Below are positions 42,320 to 51,732 of a DNA stretch of 64,000 bases, in pieces; within the stretch, counting starts at the first letter, position 1, and every line of letters starts with the position of its first letter. The notes under the pieces were generated by a model. That model ran no database searches. It had not been told where the DNA came from and worked only from the letters and a program-made list of their open reading frames with translations. This DNA comes from Halobacillus ihumii (lineage in GTDB: Bacteria > Bacillota > Bacilli > Bacillales > Halobacillaceae), in the NCBI RefSeq assembly GCF_902726645.1, contig NZ_CACVAO010000001.1:1240001-1304000 (forward strand), written 5' to 3'. The translations under genes and the position numbers were made by a program.

Positions 42320-42877
42320 TTAAACCCTTAGCGAGCCACGAAAACCCCTTGCAGCATAGTAAGATTCTGCTCCATTGTGGTACACAAATACAGTATCATA
42401 GCGACGATCACAAAAGATCGCTCCGCCAAGTTTTCGAATAGCAGCAGGTGTTTGAACCCAGCTTGACGTTTTCTTATCAAATTGATCCATTTCCTGGAGC
42501 TCCCGATATTGTTCTTCCGTTAAAAGTTCAATGCCCATAGCAGCTGCCAAATCTATAGCGGTGTTTTCTGGTTTGTGTTTTTTCCTAGACTCCAGGGCTT
42601 CACGATCGTAACAAACACTTCTGCGCCCTTTAGGGCTTTCCGCTGAACAATCATAAAAAATGTATTCGTCCGTCTTTTTATCATAACCCACAACATCCGG
42701 TTCACCGCTAGTTGTTTCCATTTCATTGAGCGACCACAGTTTTTCAGTATTAGCCTCGAGCTTTGCTTCAACTTCACCCCATTCAAGATCTTTATGGCGG
42801 TGCATGTTTTTCTCAAAACGGTCTTTCATTGCTCCGAGCAATTCTTCTCGTTGTTCCAGTGACAACTCTTTTGTCAT
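42320..42877 (-). CDS. DUF4256 family protein
   Basis: A 185-residue soluble protein with the DUF4256 pattern: EVEAKLEANTEKLWSLNEMETTSGEPDVVGYDKKTDEYIFYDCSAESPKGRRSVCYD, then MGIELLTEEQYRELQ and a C-terminal CDRRYDTVFVYHNGAESYYAARGFRG. Function is unknown. ATG follows AAGGAGGAAG. It converges on the antiporter gene. Confidence 0.85.
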   Translation of the reverse strand: MTKELSLEQREELLGAMKDRFEKNMHRHKDLEWGEVEAKLEANTEKLWSLNEMETTSGEPDVVGYDKKTDEYIFYDCSAESPKGRRSVCYDREALESRKKHKPENTAIDLAAAMGIELLTEEQYRELQEMDQFDKKTSSWVQTPAAIRKLGGAIFCDRRYDTVFVYHNGAESYYAARGFRGSLRV

Positions 42878-43044
42878 GTTACTTCCTCCTTACTGTGTTT
42901 ACTTATAATGGTCTAAGTATATCATCCACTCAACACTGACATATGAGCACTAGTGCTGTATAAATAATATCATAAAATTAATAGCGCATATCCTGATTTA
43001 ACGGGAGGTACCAATTGTGTTTCCTATAAAAAAAGCATCCCAAA

Positions 43045-43704
43045 TCACTCCATATATCTTGCAACTAACTCATAACATCTTTCCCTCGTAAGACTTGCTT
43101 GCGTAGCCACATATTCTAATTCTTCCGTTGATCCACCTTCATATTTTAATGATGCCTCTTTAGCGGCTTCATCTCTATGTTCTACCCAATTCCGTTGCTT
43201 TTCTCTTAGTTTATCCATCTGTTCTGGAGGAAGCTGCTCTTCCAACACACCATAAATTTTGTTCAATTCCTCATCCCATTTTTGATACCTTTCCTCCTCT
43301 TGTGCAACCATTTCTGACATTGTTTCTCTAACTTCTGCATACCTATCTGCTTCCTCCATTTTATTAAGTTTCTCGAGATATTCTCCTTTGCTGAGTACAG
43401 CAGCTTCACTGTTACTTTCATTGGATGTCGATGATTTTTCATCATTTAAATTTGTATTTTCAGAAGTGGCTTCCTGGTCATTTACCTGGGTGTCATCGGT
43501 ATCTTCTGGAGGGTTATCCGTTTTATTTTCATCTGGATCTGTTGAGCTTTTATTGGTGGTGTCGTCATTTTCATTTTGAGTCGTACTGCTGTCTGGACTC
43601 TCATTGGTTGATTCAGCACTTGATTCATCTGAGTTGTCGCAAGCACCCAATAGAGCTATTACTACCGTTAACATGACCATGAATAATTTATGATTATTTT
43701 TCAT
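43045..43704 (-). CDS. LprI-like lipoprotein
   Basis: A 219-residue lipoprotein (lipobox LLGACDN). Residues ~25-100 are a low-complexity S/T/D/E/N linker that should span the cell wall. The C-terminal domain (YQKWDEELNKIYGVLEEQLPPEQMDKLREKQRNWVEHRDEAAKEA) is the LprI/DUF1311 pattern, including the W-x-x-x-R-D motif. LprI domains inhibit lysozyme in some bacteria; whether this one does is unknown. Confidence 0.8.
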   Translation of the reverse strand: MKNNHKLFMVMLTVVIALLGACDNSDESSAESTNESPDSSTTQNENDDTTNKSSTDPDENKTDNPPEDTDDTQVNDQEATSENTNLNDEKSSTSNESNSEAAVLSKGEYLEKLNKMEEADRYAEVRETMSEMVAQEEERYQKWDEELNKIYGVLEEQLPPEQMDKLREKQRNWVEHRDEAAKEASLKYEGGSTEELEYVATQASLTRERCYELVARYME

Positions 43705-43871
43705 TAAAAAGCTACCTTCCTTCTGTAATTATAGAAATGATGTGATGTTATTATTTATGACGCTACTATAGTTTATTTGATCTTTTAATAAAAGTCGTAC
43801 AGCTACGCATCTCCCAAAGTTTTTCACATTAATTTTTGTATGCAGTATTCCTTCCGGCACGATGATCTCGT

Positions 43872-44048
43872 TTAATTTTCAAGAGTTCTTGATACAATAC
43901 GGAATATGAAATAAGACATTAAACACAATCCCGAAATTCCTACTAAAGTAAGAAATGGAACTTGTCCTGAAAACCACACACCCACAACAAATAATATGAA
44001 AGATAATATAATACCCACAATACTCAATATGGTGTTTTTGCTCTTCAT
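43872..44048 (-). CDS. small membrane protein, 58 aa
   Basis: A 58-codon frame from ATG 44046-44048 with AAAGGGCG upstream. Two hydrophobic helices (residues 7-26 and 31-50) and a basic C-terminal end (RIVSRTLEN). No family is recognised. It resembles the many other two-helix proteins in this window. Confidence 0.5.
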   Translation of the reverse strand: MKSKNTILSIVGIILSFILFVVGVWFSGQVPFLTLVGISGLCLMSYFIFRIVSRTLEN

Positions 44049-44154
44049 TTAATTCGCCCTTTATTACAATTTTTGATCAATATTGCTATTCTTCAAAAGT
44101 TAAGTGTCAATTATTTCTTAGACGAAGCAATAGCCGTCATTTCCTTCCCAAACC

Positions 44155-44349
44155 TTAAAAACTTCCTATACTATACACGATAAAAACGAGACCAGAAACA
44201 ATGTAAATGTAAGACAATACTTTGTTAATATGTAAGTTATGTGTTCCGAGCATAAAAGTCCCCATTCCAAATAATAAACTTCCAAAATTCAGATTGAAAA
44301 ACATCGTAATTAGCGAAATCAAAAGGAAGATGAGCCCAATACTTCTCAT
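44155..44349 (-). CDS. small membrane protein, 64 aa
   Basis: Two or three hydrophobic segments with little polar sequence (MRSIGLIFLLISLITMF start). I chose the ATG at 44349 behind GGGGGAAC; the longer frame to 44391 lacks a site. No family is recognised. Confidence 0.5.
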   Translation of the reverse strand: MRSIGLIFLLISLITMFFNLNFGSLLFGMGTFMLGTHNLHINKVLSYIYIVSGLVFIVYSIGSF

Positions 44350-44543
44350 ATAGTTCCCCCCTCGTTTGTAAAGAACACTCGAAATTGTCATCTACTTTGA
44401 TTGTTAATAACCCGGAGTTTTTCAACTAAAGATCCTTTAATAGAATGACGTTTGAGCCTGCCCCTTTAAAGAAGGCTTTGTTAAGAAAATCTAAAAAAAC
44501 TGGCTTCAGCCATAAAAATGAGGGAATTCAGTAGTGAAGTCAA

Positions 44544-44867
44544 TTAAGCTTGATTCCAAAATAGCGACATAGCTACAAAAAACAGCACAACAATAGCTAG
44601 TAATACTACAATTGTGTATAATGAGAATCTTCCAAGATTACTTTTTTTGCTGAATAATGATAAAAGGAAAGAAAGCGCCAAAAAGATAAAACTGGACATC
44701 ATTGTAATATTGTCATCAACAAATGAATCTCCAGTCAGATAAATAACAAAGGAAATAAGACCAATTATTAAACTTATAAAAGAGACTAATCCAATATTTT
44801 GCTGCTTGTTTTTCAGTTGAATCACCCTTTTGAACTTTTTACTGCTAACTGGCTTTTCAGAGAACAA
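44544..44867 (-). CDS. small membrane protein, ~107 aa
   Basis: Three membrane helices (about residues 26-46, 54-72 and 80-102) after a basic N-terminus (KKFKRVIQLKNKQQ). The first TTG has no ribosome binding site, so translation may begin later, for instance near the GTG at residue 15. No family is recognised. Confidence 0.45.
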   Translation of the reverse strand: MFSEKPVSSKKFKRVIQLKNKQQNIGLVSFISLIIGLISFVIYLTGDSFVDDNITMMSSFIFLALSFLLSLFSKKSNLGRFSLYTIVVLLAIVVLFFVAMSLFWNQA

Positions 44868-44935
44868 AAAAGTGTTGGTACCAGTTTATTTTCTTAAACA
44901 ATTTATGTCAGAGACCGCCTTACATTGATTTAGAA

Positions 44936-45124
44936 TTAGCTTTGAATTATTGTTCTTGCTAGCCAAATCATACCTTTGAATAGCCATCTAAACGGTAAGA
45001 AAATCAATTCGGGTACCCAAAGGATCCAAGACAATACTTCTGATAAAAAATCTGATATACTACTCGACCGTATAATCCTCTTATCAGACCTATCTCTTCT
45101 TCTAGAGGTTTCGTTAAATCCCAC
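44936..45124 (-). CDS. small amphipathic membrane-associated protein, 62 aa
   Basis: The N-terminal half is strongly basic (ETSRRRDRSDKRIIRSSS); the C-terminal half is aromatic and hydrophobic (WILWVPELIFLPFRWLFKGMIWLAR), suggesting membrane association. I chose GTG at 45124 because GGAGGT lies six bases upstream, inside the longer frame that starts at 45145. No family is recognised. Confidence 0.5.
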   Translation of the reverse strand: MGFNETSRRRDRSDKRIIRSSSISDFLSEVLSWILWVPELIFLPFRWLFKGMIWLARTIIQS

Positions 45125-45145
45125 TTTAACACCTCCAACTTCCAT

Positions 45146-45610
45146 AGTTTCTGCCTTACGCTTTCAAGTATTGTATAAGATTTCCTTCTCTTTATACGAC
45201 TGTAATTCAAGAAAGTTTCAATATTAAAACAAATTCCTTTAATGGAGGAGGATCCCTTGTTTTTAGAAAAAGTGTAATCCAGAATCTATAAATTTACCCT
45301 CTCCCTTTCTTTATTAATAAAAACCGTTGGAACTGCCATAACAATGTGCAGTTGATCGACAAGTCAACTTCCCAGCAAGGTGTGATAATAAAGAGGAGAT
45401 ATTTAAAGTGTCTGGAATGAATACTGAAGAAAACAAACTAAAAACATCTCTGTGTTAGAGCTGTTTTAGTTTGAGGAGCTTATTGTTGGTACTTGGCTTA
45501 TTGAGTTCCATAATTTAACCCCTGCTTATCATTGGTAGAGAGCAATCTAACTCTATTAAACGACTGGATTATTCTCCTATTGTTGTGAGTTAGATTGCTT
45601 GTAGTTGCCT
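45146..45610. other. gene-poor interval with two hairpins
   Basis: No convincing gene. CAAACTAAAAACA and TGTTTTAGTTTG form a 12-bp stem at 45434-45473, and AGCAATCTAACTC/GAGTTAGATTGCT form a 13-bp stem at 45541-45599 around a 33-base loop. On the plus strand a GTG behind GAGGAG (about 45409) opens 16 codons to TAG, and the same frame continues as hydrophobic sequence (SLLLVLGLLSS) with another stop, so a decayed small membrane-protein gene is possible. Confidence 0.35.
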
Positions 45611-46123
45611 TTACTTTTCACTTATTTTCAATACAAAAGCTTTTGAAATGGATCCGATAAACTCATCCCCGTTGTACCAACTAGCTATCAGTAAATAATG
45701 TTTTTTTGCTCCTTCTTCGTAAAGTGGAATTTTACTATCTTCAAGACTATGGTCTTCTAAGCTTGCTCCTGTACCGTTAAATTCAACTTCTTGAACAAAA
45801 TAACCCATTTTTGTCGGCTTTGGACCATCTACTTTTATTGAGATATCTTTACCTACTGTAACATTCGCGGGTTGGATATTATCTGTTATTTTAAGTAAAT
45901 CAATTGTCTGAAACATTGCCGATGGTTCTGTACAATTTTCTGCCCAACATTCTTTAACCAATTTGGCGGTAATCTCTTTATTTCCTTGACTTAAGGTGAT
46001 GGTAGGTTTTTTCTCATAATTTCCTTTCTCCCCATTGCCGGTGGAATTATTTGAAGCCTTGGAATCACCGGATTGACAAGCAGTTAAAAAGAGAATTAGA
46101 AATAAAAAAATCAGTTTTTTCAA
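45611..46123 (-). CDS. lipoprotein, 170 aa
   Basis: A lipobox (FLTACQSG) follows a basic hydrophobic signal (LKKLIFLFLILF). The mature domain has TITLSQGNKEITAKLVKECWAENCTEP, with two Cys that could form a disulfide, and ends HYLLIASWYNGDEFIGSISKAFVLKI. The start is TTG behind GGGGAG. No family is recognised. Confidence 0.6.
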   Translation of the reverse strand: MKKLIFLFLILFLTACQSGDSKASNNSTGNGEKGNYEKKPTITLSQGNKEITAKLVKECWAENCTEPSAMFQTIDLLKITDNIQPANVTVGKDISIKVDGPKPTKMGYFVQEVEFNGTGASLEDHSLEDSKIPLYEEGAKKHYLLIASWYNGDEFIGSISKAFVLKISEK

Positions 46124-46179
46124 TATGTACTCCCCTTCAATCCCGATTTCAGATATTCTTTTGTACCTTGAATATGCCC

Positions 46180-46377
46180 TTAAGAACTTTCGTCGTTTTT
46201 GTCTAGCAGCTTATCAACTTTTTCTTCCAACTGCTTTGATTTCTTACTCTGTTTCCTGAAGCTTACGAATAGGAAAACTATAGATACAGGAACAGATAAT
46301 AGCACTAAAGATAAAATTAATTGAACGATAGCATCTCCTGTATTAAAGCTGCTTTGTCCTGCCATTAATAAAAACAA
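46180..46377 (-). CDS. small membrane protein with coiled-coil tail, 65 aa
   Basis: One hydrophobic helix (residues ~17-38) is followed by a charged helix (FRKQSKKSKQLEEKVDKLLDKNDESS). The TTG start lies 6-7 bases after GGAGG. The layout suggests a single-pass protein with a cytoplasmic coiled coil. No family is recognised. Confidence 0.5.
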   Translation of the reverse strand: MFLLMAGQSSFNTGDAIVQLILSLVLLSVPVSIVFLFVSFRKQSKKSKQLEEKVDKLLDKNDESS

Positions 46378-46491
46378 AAATCATCCTCCTCTTAATTAAT
46401 CTTGGTTGCCAGGAAAAATGGACTGCGCAAGTCCTTCGTTGTTCCTTCTTCCGTTTTGATTTAAGAAAATAGTTTGCGAGTGAAGGACATG

Positions 46492-46701
46492 TTATCTTTT
46501 TTCCACCTTCTCAACCCTTCGCCTATGATTTAGGTCTATCACAATATCTCCAACACCCATTGCCATAAATCCATTTAGTAACCCGAATAATGGAAGGGTT
46601 AAATCCCCGTAACTATTTGCAAAAGGAATCATAAAGAATACAAGGCTACTAAAGAAAACAAAAGCCATTCCTAATAAAAATAAAATTCTACCAACAAACA
46701 A
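46492..46701 (-). CDS. small membrane protein, ~69 aa
   Basis: Two hydrophobic helices and a basic C-terminus (DLNHRRRVEKVEKR). TTG at 46701 has GGAG about nine bases upstream; the ATG at 46725 would add eight residues but has no site. No family is recognised. Confidence 0.45.
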   Translation of the reverse strand: MFVGRILFLLGMAFVFFSSLVFFMIPFANSYGDLTLPLFGLLNGFMAMGVGDIVIDLNHRRRVEKVEKR

Positions 46702-46876
46702 AATTATCCACTCCTGTAAAAGCATCTAAAGAACGTCCGATCTTCCGCAACATACCATATTCTCGGCTCAACTTGAATGATTTTTCTGGTTCAATACCAA
46801 AAGACACTACTTCTGAATGTTTAGAAACTAGTTTGGAATCGTGCTCCGATTCAGTCCCTTCTATTTAATAACACAA

Positions 46877-47062
46877 TTACAAAGAAGGAGATTCACTATC
46901 GAGGATGTTAGCTAGAAATATGTATAATAACAAAGATATCGGTAATGCAATGATAAATACTAACCTGACAGCTATAGGGTATAAACCTATATATTCAGCA
47001 ATACCACCACAAACTCCATGTAAGGATCTATTTTTCAGAGATCTATTCAATTTCGATTTCAT
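46877..47062 (-). CDS. PspC-domain protein, 61 aa
   Basis: A short PspC-family protein: KLNRSLKNRSLHGVCGGIAEYIGLYPIAVRLVFIIALPISLLLYIFLANILD. The RSL-x-G-VCGGIAEY motif precedes one membrane helix region. PspC proteins take part in envelope stress responses. ATG follows AAAGGAGTG. Confidence 0.85.
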   Translation of the reverse strand: MKSKLNRSLKNRSLHGVCGGIAEYIGLYPIAVRLVFIIALPISLLLYIFLANILDSESPSL

Positions 47063-47146
47063 TGCTTCACTCCTTTTTAAAAAGCTTATCTTTCACTGAA
47101 GTTACATCAATTTTTTATGAAAACTGCACTTTATTGAAACATTCCC

Positions 47147-47331
47147 TCATCTAAATGTTTCTGCTTCCGTCTCAGTTAGCCATTTATCTATTGCATTTAC
47201 GGGGAAATAAAATTTATAGCCGATTTTTATATATGGAATTTTACTTTTTATGACGTTATCTTCTTCTCGAGGTAAGATTTTTGATAATTCTTCACCGTTT
47301 ATCCCTAAATATTCCTGAAGTTCTAAATGGC
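47147..47331 (-). pseudogene. excisionase-like HTH protein, truncated by IS21
   Basis: The frame ending at TGA 47147-47149 encodes HLELQEYLGINGEELSKIL and IPYIKIGYKFYFPVNAIDKWL, the plan of MerR/excisionase-type DNA-binding proteins that recognise a site with one winged helix. It begins at the IS21 boundary with no start of its own. The missing 5' part is not on the other side of the element (49819 onward is a transporter gene), so DNA was lost or moved. Confidence 0.65.
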
Positions 47332-47460
47332 TGTAACTGCTAGATTAGACTTAACAGTTTTTGCTTGATAGAATTGAACACTTTTTCACCACTAATCCCC
47401 TCCAACCATGTAAACTTAACAAGTATGTTAACGACCTGGTTTGGAGGGAGTAAGGAGTAG

Positions 47461-49014
47461 ATGAAGAAGTTGGAGAAAATCGTTTTAGCACATCAATTGA
47501 AGAGGGATGGTTTTAATGTATCAGCAATAGCACGAAAATGCGGGGTGTCCCGAAACACTGTATATACTTATCTGGGAAGAGACTTCGAAGCTGCAGTGGA
47601 ATGGGTGGAAACGCTAAGAGCCAGAAAAAGAAAGCTGGATATTTATCAGGAGGTCATATTAGATTGGCTTCGGGAACACCCAGACCTTTCGGCCTCCCAG
47701 ATATCAGACTGGCTGGAAGAACGATGTAATTTCCGAGAGATTGGGGAGAGTACCGTGAGAACTTACGTAAAGGAACTTCGGGAGAAATATCATATCCCCA
47801 AAGTCTTGAATAAACGTCACTTTGAGGCATTACAGGAGTTACCGAGAGGTAAACAGATGCAGGTGGATTTTGGAGAGTTAAAAGTAAAGACCACTGATGG
47901 GAAAACCATTAAAATTTATGTGATAGCCTTTGTCCTTTCACACTCCCGATATAAGTATGTGGAGTGGCAGGAGAAGCCTTTCACGACAAGGGACGTGTTA
48001 CGGTGTCATGAAAATGCCTTTGAATTTTACGGAGGGATCACAGAAGAAATTGTCTATGACCAGGATAAATTGATGACGGTCAGTGAGAATGGAGGGGATC
48101 TCATATTTACAGAGGAATTTCAGGCCTATAAACAAAATAGGAATTTTCGTGTATTCCTATGCAGGAAAGCAGACCCTGAATCTAAAGGAAAGATAGAGAA
48201 CGTTGTAAAGTTTGTAAAATACAACTTTGGAAAGAATCGTGTGTTCCATCAAATTGAAACATGGAATGAACAATGTCTGGCCTGGCTGGAAAGGAAGGGA
48301 AATTATCAAGTCCACAACACCATAAAAAAGAGACCTGTCGAAGTGTTCGCCCTGGAAAAGCCACACTTACGAAAAGTCTCCTTACCACTCTCTTTCGAGA
48401 GCAATCTTAGTTACAGTATAACAAGGATGGTTCATAAGGACAATGTCATCAAATACAAATCGAATCGTTATTCCGTCCCGTTGGGTACATATCAGCCAAA
48501 CGGCGAGAACACGGTCTACATACAGGTGGAGGGAGAAAAGCTTTTCATTAAGGCTTCGCCCGACGGCATCCTTCTAGCTACCCATAGACTCTCTACTAAC
48601 AAAGGGAAACTTATTAAAAATACCCACCATTCCAGAGACAGGTCAAAAGGAATAGCTGCTTACATGGATACCATCAGAACATCATTCCATGAAGAAGAAA
48701 AGATTCAGGTCTTCCTCGACGAGCTGCATCAGCGTTATCCCCGGTACATACGGGATCAGCTGCAGATTCTTCAGAAAGCCGTTAAACATTATAAGCCATT
48801 CATTCAGGAGGCCCTAGATACTTGTCTTCAGAAGGGATTGTGGAGTGCGAATGACTTTTACGATGTGGTAAAGCACTTCTCCAAGATTCAGGGGCTTCAG
48901 GAGCAAGTTCCTGAAGATGAACTTTCAGGAGTCGATGTTCCTACGGAACTATTGAAACAAAAGGCCGCATTACGCGATATAGATGGCTATATCAAAATCT
49001 TGGGAGGTGTGTAA
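47461..49014 (+). CDS. istA: IS21-family transposase IstA, third element
   Basis: A 517-residue IstA with helix-turn-helix (VSAIARKCGVSRNTVYTYL), D in QMQVDFGE, D in EIVYDQDKL, E in SKGKIENVVKF and the C-terminal RYKSNRYSVPLGTY. It is moderately similar to the copies A/B protein. The start assigned, ATG 47461, follows GGAGGGAGTAAGGAG. Confidence 0.92.
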   Translation: MKKLEKIVLAHQLKRDGFNVSAIARKCGVSRNTVYTYLGRDFEAAVEWVETLRARKRKLDIYQEVILDWLREHPDLSASQISDWLEERCNFREIGESTVRTYVKELREKYHIPKVLNKRHFEALQELPRGKQMQVDFGELKVKTTDGKTIKIYVIAFVLSHSRYKYVEWQEKPFTTRDVLRCHENAFEFYGGITEEIVYDQDKLMTVSENGGDLIFTEEFQAYKQNRNFRVFLCRKADPESKGKIENVVKFVKYNFGKNRVFHQIETWNEQCLAWLERKGNYQVHNTIKKRPVEVFALEKPHLRKVSLPLSFESNLSYSITRMVHKDNVIKYKSNRYSVPLGTYQPNGENTVYIQVEGEKLFIKASPDGILLATHRLSTNKGKLIKNTHHSRDRSKGIAAYMDTIRTSFHEEEKIQVFLDELHQRYPRYIRDQLQILQKAVKHYKPFIQEALDTCLQKGLWSANDFYDVVKHFSKIQGLQEQVPEDELSGVDVPTELLKQKAALRDIDGYIKILGGV

Positions 49015-49015
49015 G

Positions 49016-49783
49016 TTGGTTGGAACAGTAGAAAATTTACAGGCTCAATTCCATCAGTTTAGAATGTCAGAGACGTCTAAGGAGCTGCCCTCTTTTTTAA
49101 GGAAGGCAGAGGTTAGCTCTTGGACATACCAGGAATTTCTGCATGAACTCCTCACGTACGAAGAGAAGCGCCGCGAGGAGAAGATGATAGAAAAGCACCT
49201 GAAATGGGCCAAGTTCCCATATGAGAAGCACCTTGATGAGTTTGATTTGGGAGAGCAACCATCTCTAAGTACACGGCAGCTCAAACAGCTGCGGGAACTC
49301 TCTTGGCTAGATCACGCATTTAATTTAATATTCCTTGGTCCGCCAGGGGTAGGGAAAACGCATCTGGCGATAGGCCTTGGATTGGAGGCCATCCAACAAG
49401 GCCAACGTGTGGTCTTCATCTCCATGGGAGAGCTGGTGCCTCTTTTAAAGACTGAGGAGTACATCCGAAAAGCACAGTTGCGCCTTAAACGTATTAGGGA
49501 CGCCGATCTGGTCATCATCGATGACCTCATGTATATGGCAATGGACCAACAAGAGGCCAACCTGTTTTTCCAGTTAGTGAATCATTTGTATGAACGAAGT
49601 TCTATAATACTGACGTCCAACAAAGGCCCAGAGGAGTGGGGAGAATTAATGGGCGATCAGGGAATTACCACAGCGATCCTAGATAGGCTCCTTCACCGGG
49701 CTGAAGTCATTCATTTAAATGGGTCTAGTCATCGAATCAAGTACAGAAAGTCTGTATTCCAATCGAAAAGTGTTCAAAATTAA
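49016..49783 (+). CDS. istB: IS21-family helper ATPase IstB, third element
   Basis: An AAA+ ATPase with Walker A GPPGVGKT and Walker B ADLVIIDDLMY. TTG at 49016 follows GGGAGGTG and gives the N-terminus VGTVENLQAQFHQFRM, which aligns with MMKKTVNELQDQFRQLRL of the other copies; a longer frame from 48983 overlaps istA. No duplication like that in copy B is present. Confidence 0.9.
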   Translation: MVGTVENLQAQFHQFRMSETSKELPSFLRKAEVSSWTYQEFLHELLTYEEKRREEKMIEKHLKWAKFPYEKHLDEFDLGEQPSLSTRQLKQLRELSWLDHAFNLIFLGPPGVGKTHLAIGLGLEAIQQGQRVVFISMGELVPLLKTEEYIRKAQLRLKRIRDADLVIIDDLMYMAMDQQEANLFFQLVNHLYERSSIILTSNKGPEEWGELMGDQGITTAILDRLLHRAEVIHLNGSSHRIKYRKSVFQSKSVQN

Positions 49784-49824
49784 TGAGCAAAAAGTGTTCA
49801 AAACTACTTGACGGTTACATTTGT

Positions 49825-51366
49825 CTACTTGGATGGTTTATCATCTGTTTTGTTTATGTTTTTAATCTGCCCAATTCCCAGCTCCTTTGCTTCCTGTTTC
49901 AAAGCTTTCATCAAACTAATGACCATGAAGCCCATAATAATTGAAAAGGGAAGAGCTGCAATAATCATTGTGTTTTGAAGAGCTAGCAATCCGCCCGAAT
50001 AAAGTAGTGCGAGAGCAGTAATGGACAGATATATTCCCCAAATCACCTTGATTCCCCTGCCTGGATCCAGAGATCCGTTTGTGGTCATCATACCTAAAAC
50101 AAACGTACCAGAGTCCGCGGATGTCACAAAGAACGTAACAATAATAAGAATTGCTAAGATGGAGGACACCATACTAAGCGGGTATGTTTCTAAAACTCCA
50201 AAAAGGGATTCTTCAGGTGATAGGGAAGATATTGACACAAGCCCCGATAACTCTGTTGTGATAGCCGCACCTCCAAATGTTGTAAACCATATGAAACTGA
50301 TAAGTGATGGAGCTAGGAGAACATACACAACAAACTCACGAATTGTCCTTCCCCTCGATACTCTGGCGATAAAAACACCTACAAATGGTGCCCAAGCAAT
50401 CCACCATGCCCAATAGAAAATTGTCCATGTGTTAATCCAGCTTCGGGCCTCTTCGTTACGCGGAGCCATTCGAAAGCTCATATTGATTAGATTTTGCAAG
50501 TAAGACCCTAGAGTATCCATAAATAAATTTAACGTAAAAAGTGTCGCCCCGAAAGCAAATACGAATAAGAAAAGGAAGAAGGAAAGTCCCATATTAAGAT
50601 TACTCAAGATCTTAATCCCTTTGCCTATACCAGTTAACGCAGATACCATAAACAGGACTGTAACAACAAAAACGATCACCGTTTGAGTCGTTATGTTACT
50701 TGGTGTTCCAAATAGATAAGATAGCCCCCCATTTATTTGTACGGCGCCAAATCCCAGTGATGTAGAAACCCCCATAATCGTTGAAATAACAGCTATGATA
50801 TCAATAGCCTTACCAATTGATCCATCTGCATGTTTGCCGATCAGTGGTCGTAATGTCTTGCTAATTAAGGTTAGTTCTCCTTTTCTATAGCTAAAATAAG
50901 CAAGAGCTAAGGCAAGAGACCCGTAAACTGCCCATGGATGTATTCCATAGTGAAAGAATGTAAATCTCATTGCATCCTGGATACCTTGATTCGTGCCAAG
51001 TTCCCCTGTAGGTGAATTTATTGCGTAGTGACTAAGCGGCTCAAATGTACCATAAAAGATTAAACCAATTCCAATGCCCGCACTAAAAAGCATAGCGACC
51101 CAGGTTGGGCGTGAAAACTCGGGCTTGTCCTCCTGTTTCCCAAGTTTAATCTTACCAATTGGGCTTACCAATAAATAAATACAAACGACTACAAACACCG
51201 ATACTATCGCTAAGTAATACCAGCCAAATGAACTGATAATAAAACTTTGAGTGCTGCTAGTGATACTCTCTAACGATGCAGGCATCAATACTCCCATAAG
51301 TACGAGAATTGACATGATTGCTAATGATGTGTAAAAAACAACTGAAGCATTTTTCATATTTAACAA
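49825..51366 (-). CDS. BCCT-family osmolyte transporter, second
   Basis: A 513-residue, 12-helix BCCT carrier: GIGIGLIFYGTFEPLSHYA (Gly-rich substrate helix), FHYGIHPWAVYG and WTIFYWAWWIAWAPFVGVFIARVSRGRTIREFV. It is only distantly similar to the BCCT protein at 34687-36240, so the two probably differ in substrate. The start is either TTG at 51366 or ATG three codons later; neither has ideal spacing to AGGAG. The C-terminus (IKNINKTDDKPSK) is intact despite the adjacent IS21. Confidence 0.9.
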   Translation of the reverse strand: MLNMKNASVVFYTSLAIMSILVLMGVLMPASLESITSSTQSFIISSFGWYYLAIVSVFVVVCIYLLVSPIGKIKLGKQEDKPEFSRPTWVAMLFSAGIGIGLIFYGTFEPLSHYAINSPTGELGTNQGIQDAMRFTFFHYGIHPWAVYGSLALALAYFSYRKGELTLISKTLRPLIGKHADGSIGKAIDIIAVISTIMGVSTSLGFGAVQINGGLSYLFGTPSNITTQTVIVFVVTVLFMVSALTGIGKGIKILSNLNMGLSFFLFLFVFAFGATLFTLNLFMDTLGSYLQNLINMSFRMAPRNEEARSWINTWTIFYWAWWIAWAPFVGVFIARVSRGRTIREFVVYVLLAPSLISFIWFTTFGGAAITTELSGLVSISSLSPEESLFGVLETYPLSMVSSILAILIIVTFFVTSADSGTFVLGMMTTNGSLDPGRGIKVIWGIYLSITALALLYSGGLLALQNTMIIAALPFSIIMGFMVISLMKALKQEAKELGIGQIKNINKTDDKPSK

Positions 51367-51600
51367 ATAACTCCTTTTTTACATTTATTTTGACTATAAT
51401 TCAAAAAATGTAACAACAACCTATAAACTAACTTGTAAAAATGACATACAAAACACATTTGAAACTCATGCTGTAGAACTATTTTCTGCTTCTTAGATGG
51501 TTTGATTCCTGTAATTAGTAAAAATTCTTGAGATTTAGTCATATTTTGCAGAGATACGCAAAAAATGAATCGATTGGAGAGGGTGTAAGATTCTCTTAAT

Positions 51601-51643
51601 AAAAAAAGAAGGCATAGCTTCTCTTCTGAGCTATGCCTTCTTA
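51601..51643. terminator. long hairpin, bidirectional terminator 1
   Basis: AGAAGGCATAGCT and AGCTATGCCTTCT form a perfect 13-bp stem with A-rich sequence before and T-rich after. It is one of two consecutive terminators between the divergently placed BCCT promoter side and the DUF2200 gene (51367-51732), an interval in which I see no gene. Confidence 0.8.
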
Positions 51644-51674
51644 TTAAATTCGTAATACTTAGTACTCAACAAAA

Positions 51675-51717
51675 AAACACTGCCTTCTTTTATATTTTAT
51701 AAAAGGAGGCAGTGTTT
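51675..51717. terminator. long hairpin, terminator 2 (DUF2200 gene)
   Basis: AACACTGCCTTCTTTTAT pairs with ATAAAAGGAGGCAGTGTT (one or two mismatches), with A7 before it. On the minus strand this is a strong terminator directly after the DUF2200 gene. Confidence 0.85.
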
Positions 51718-51732
51718 CTTCGTTTATAATGA

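Larger units (their letters stand above)
47332..49818 (+). mobile_element. IS21-family element, divergent third copy (2487 bp)
   Basis: The ends TGTAACTG… and …GGTTACA align with those of copies A and B but the element is clearly a different IS21 member. Internal AGTGTTCAAAA-type repeats lie near both ends. The left flank (…AATGGC) and right flank (TTTGTC…) share no 5-bp duplication, suggesting deletion or recombination after insertion. It sits seven bases beyond the stop codon of the converging BCCT gene. Confidence 0.88.

Noticed and set aside
45409..45475. Sequence resembling the Cas9 repeat/tracrRNA motif (GTTTTAGAGC-like: gtgttagagctgttttag)
   Set aside because: It is a single hairpin, with no repeat array, no spacers and no cas genes nearby. 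No CRISPR array was seen anywhere in the window.
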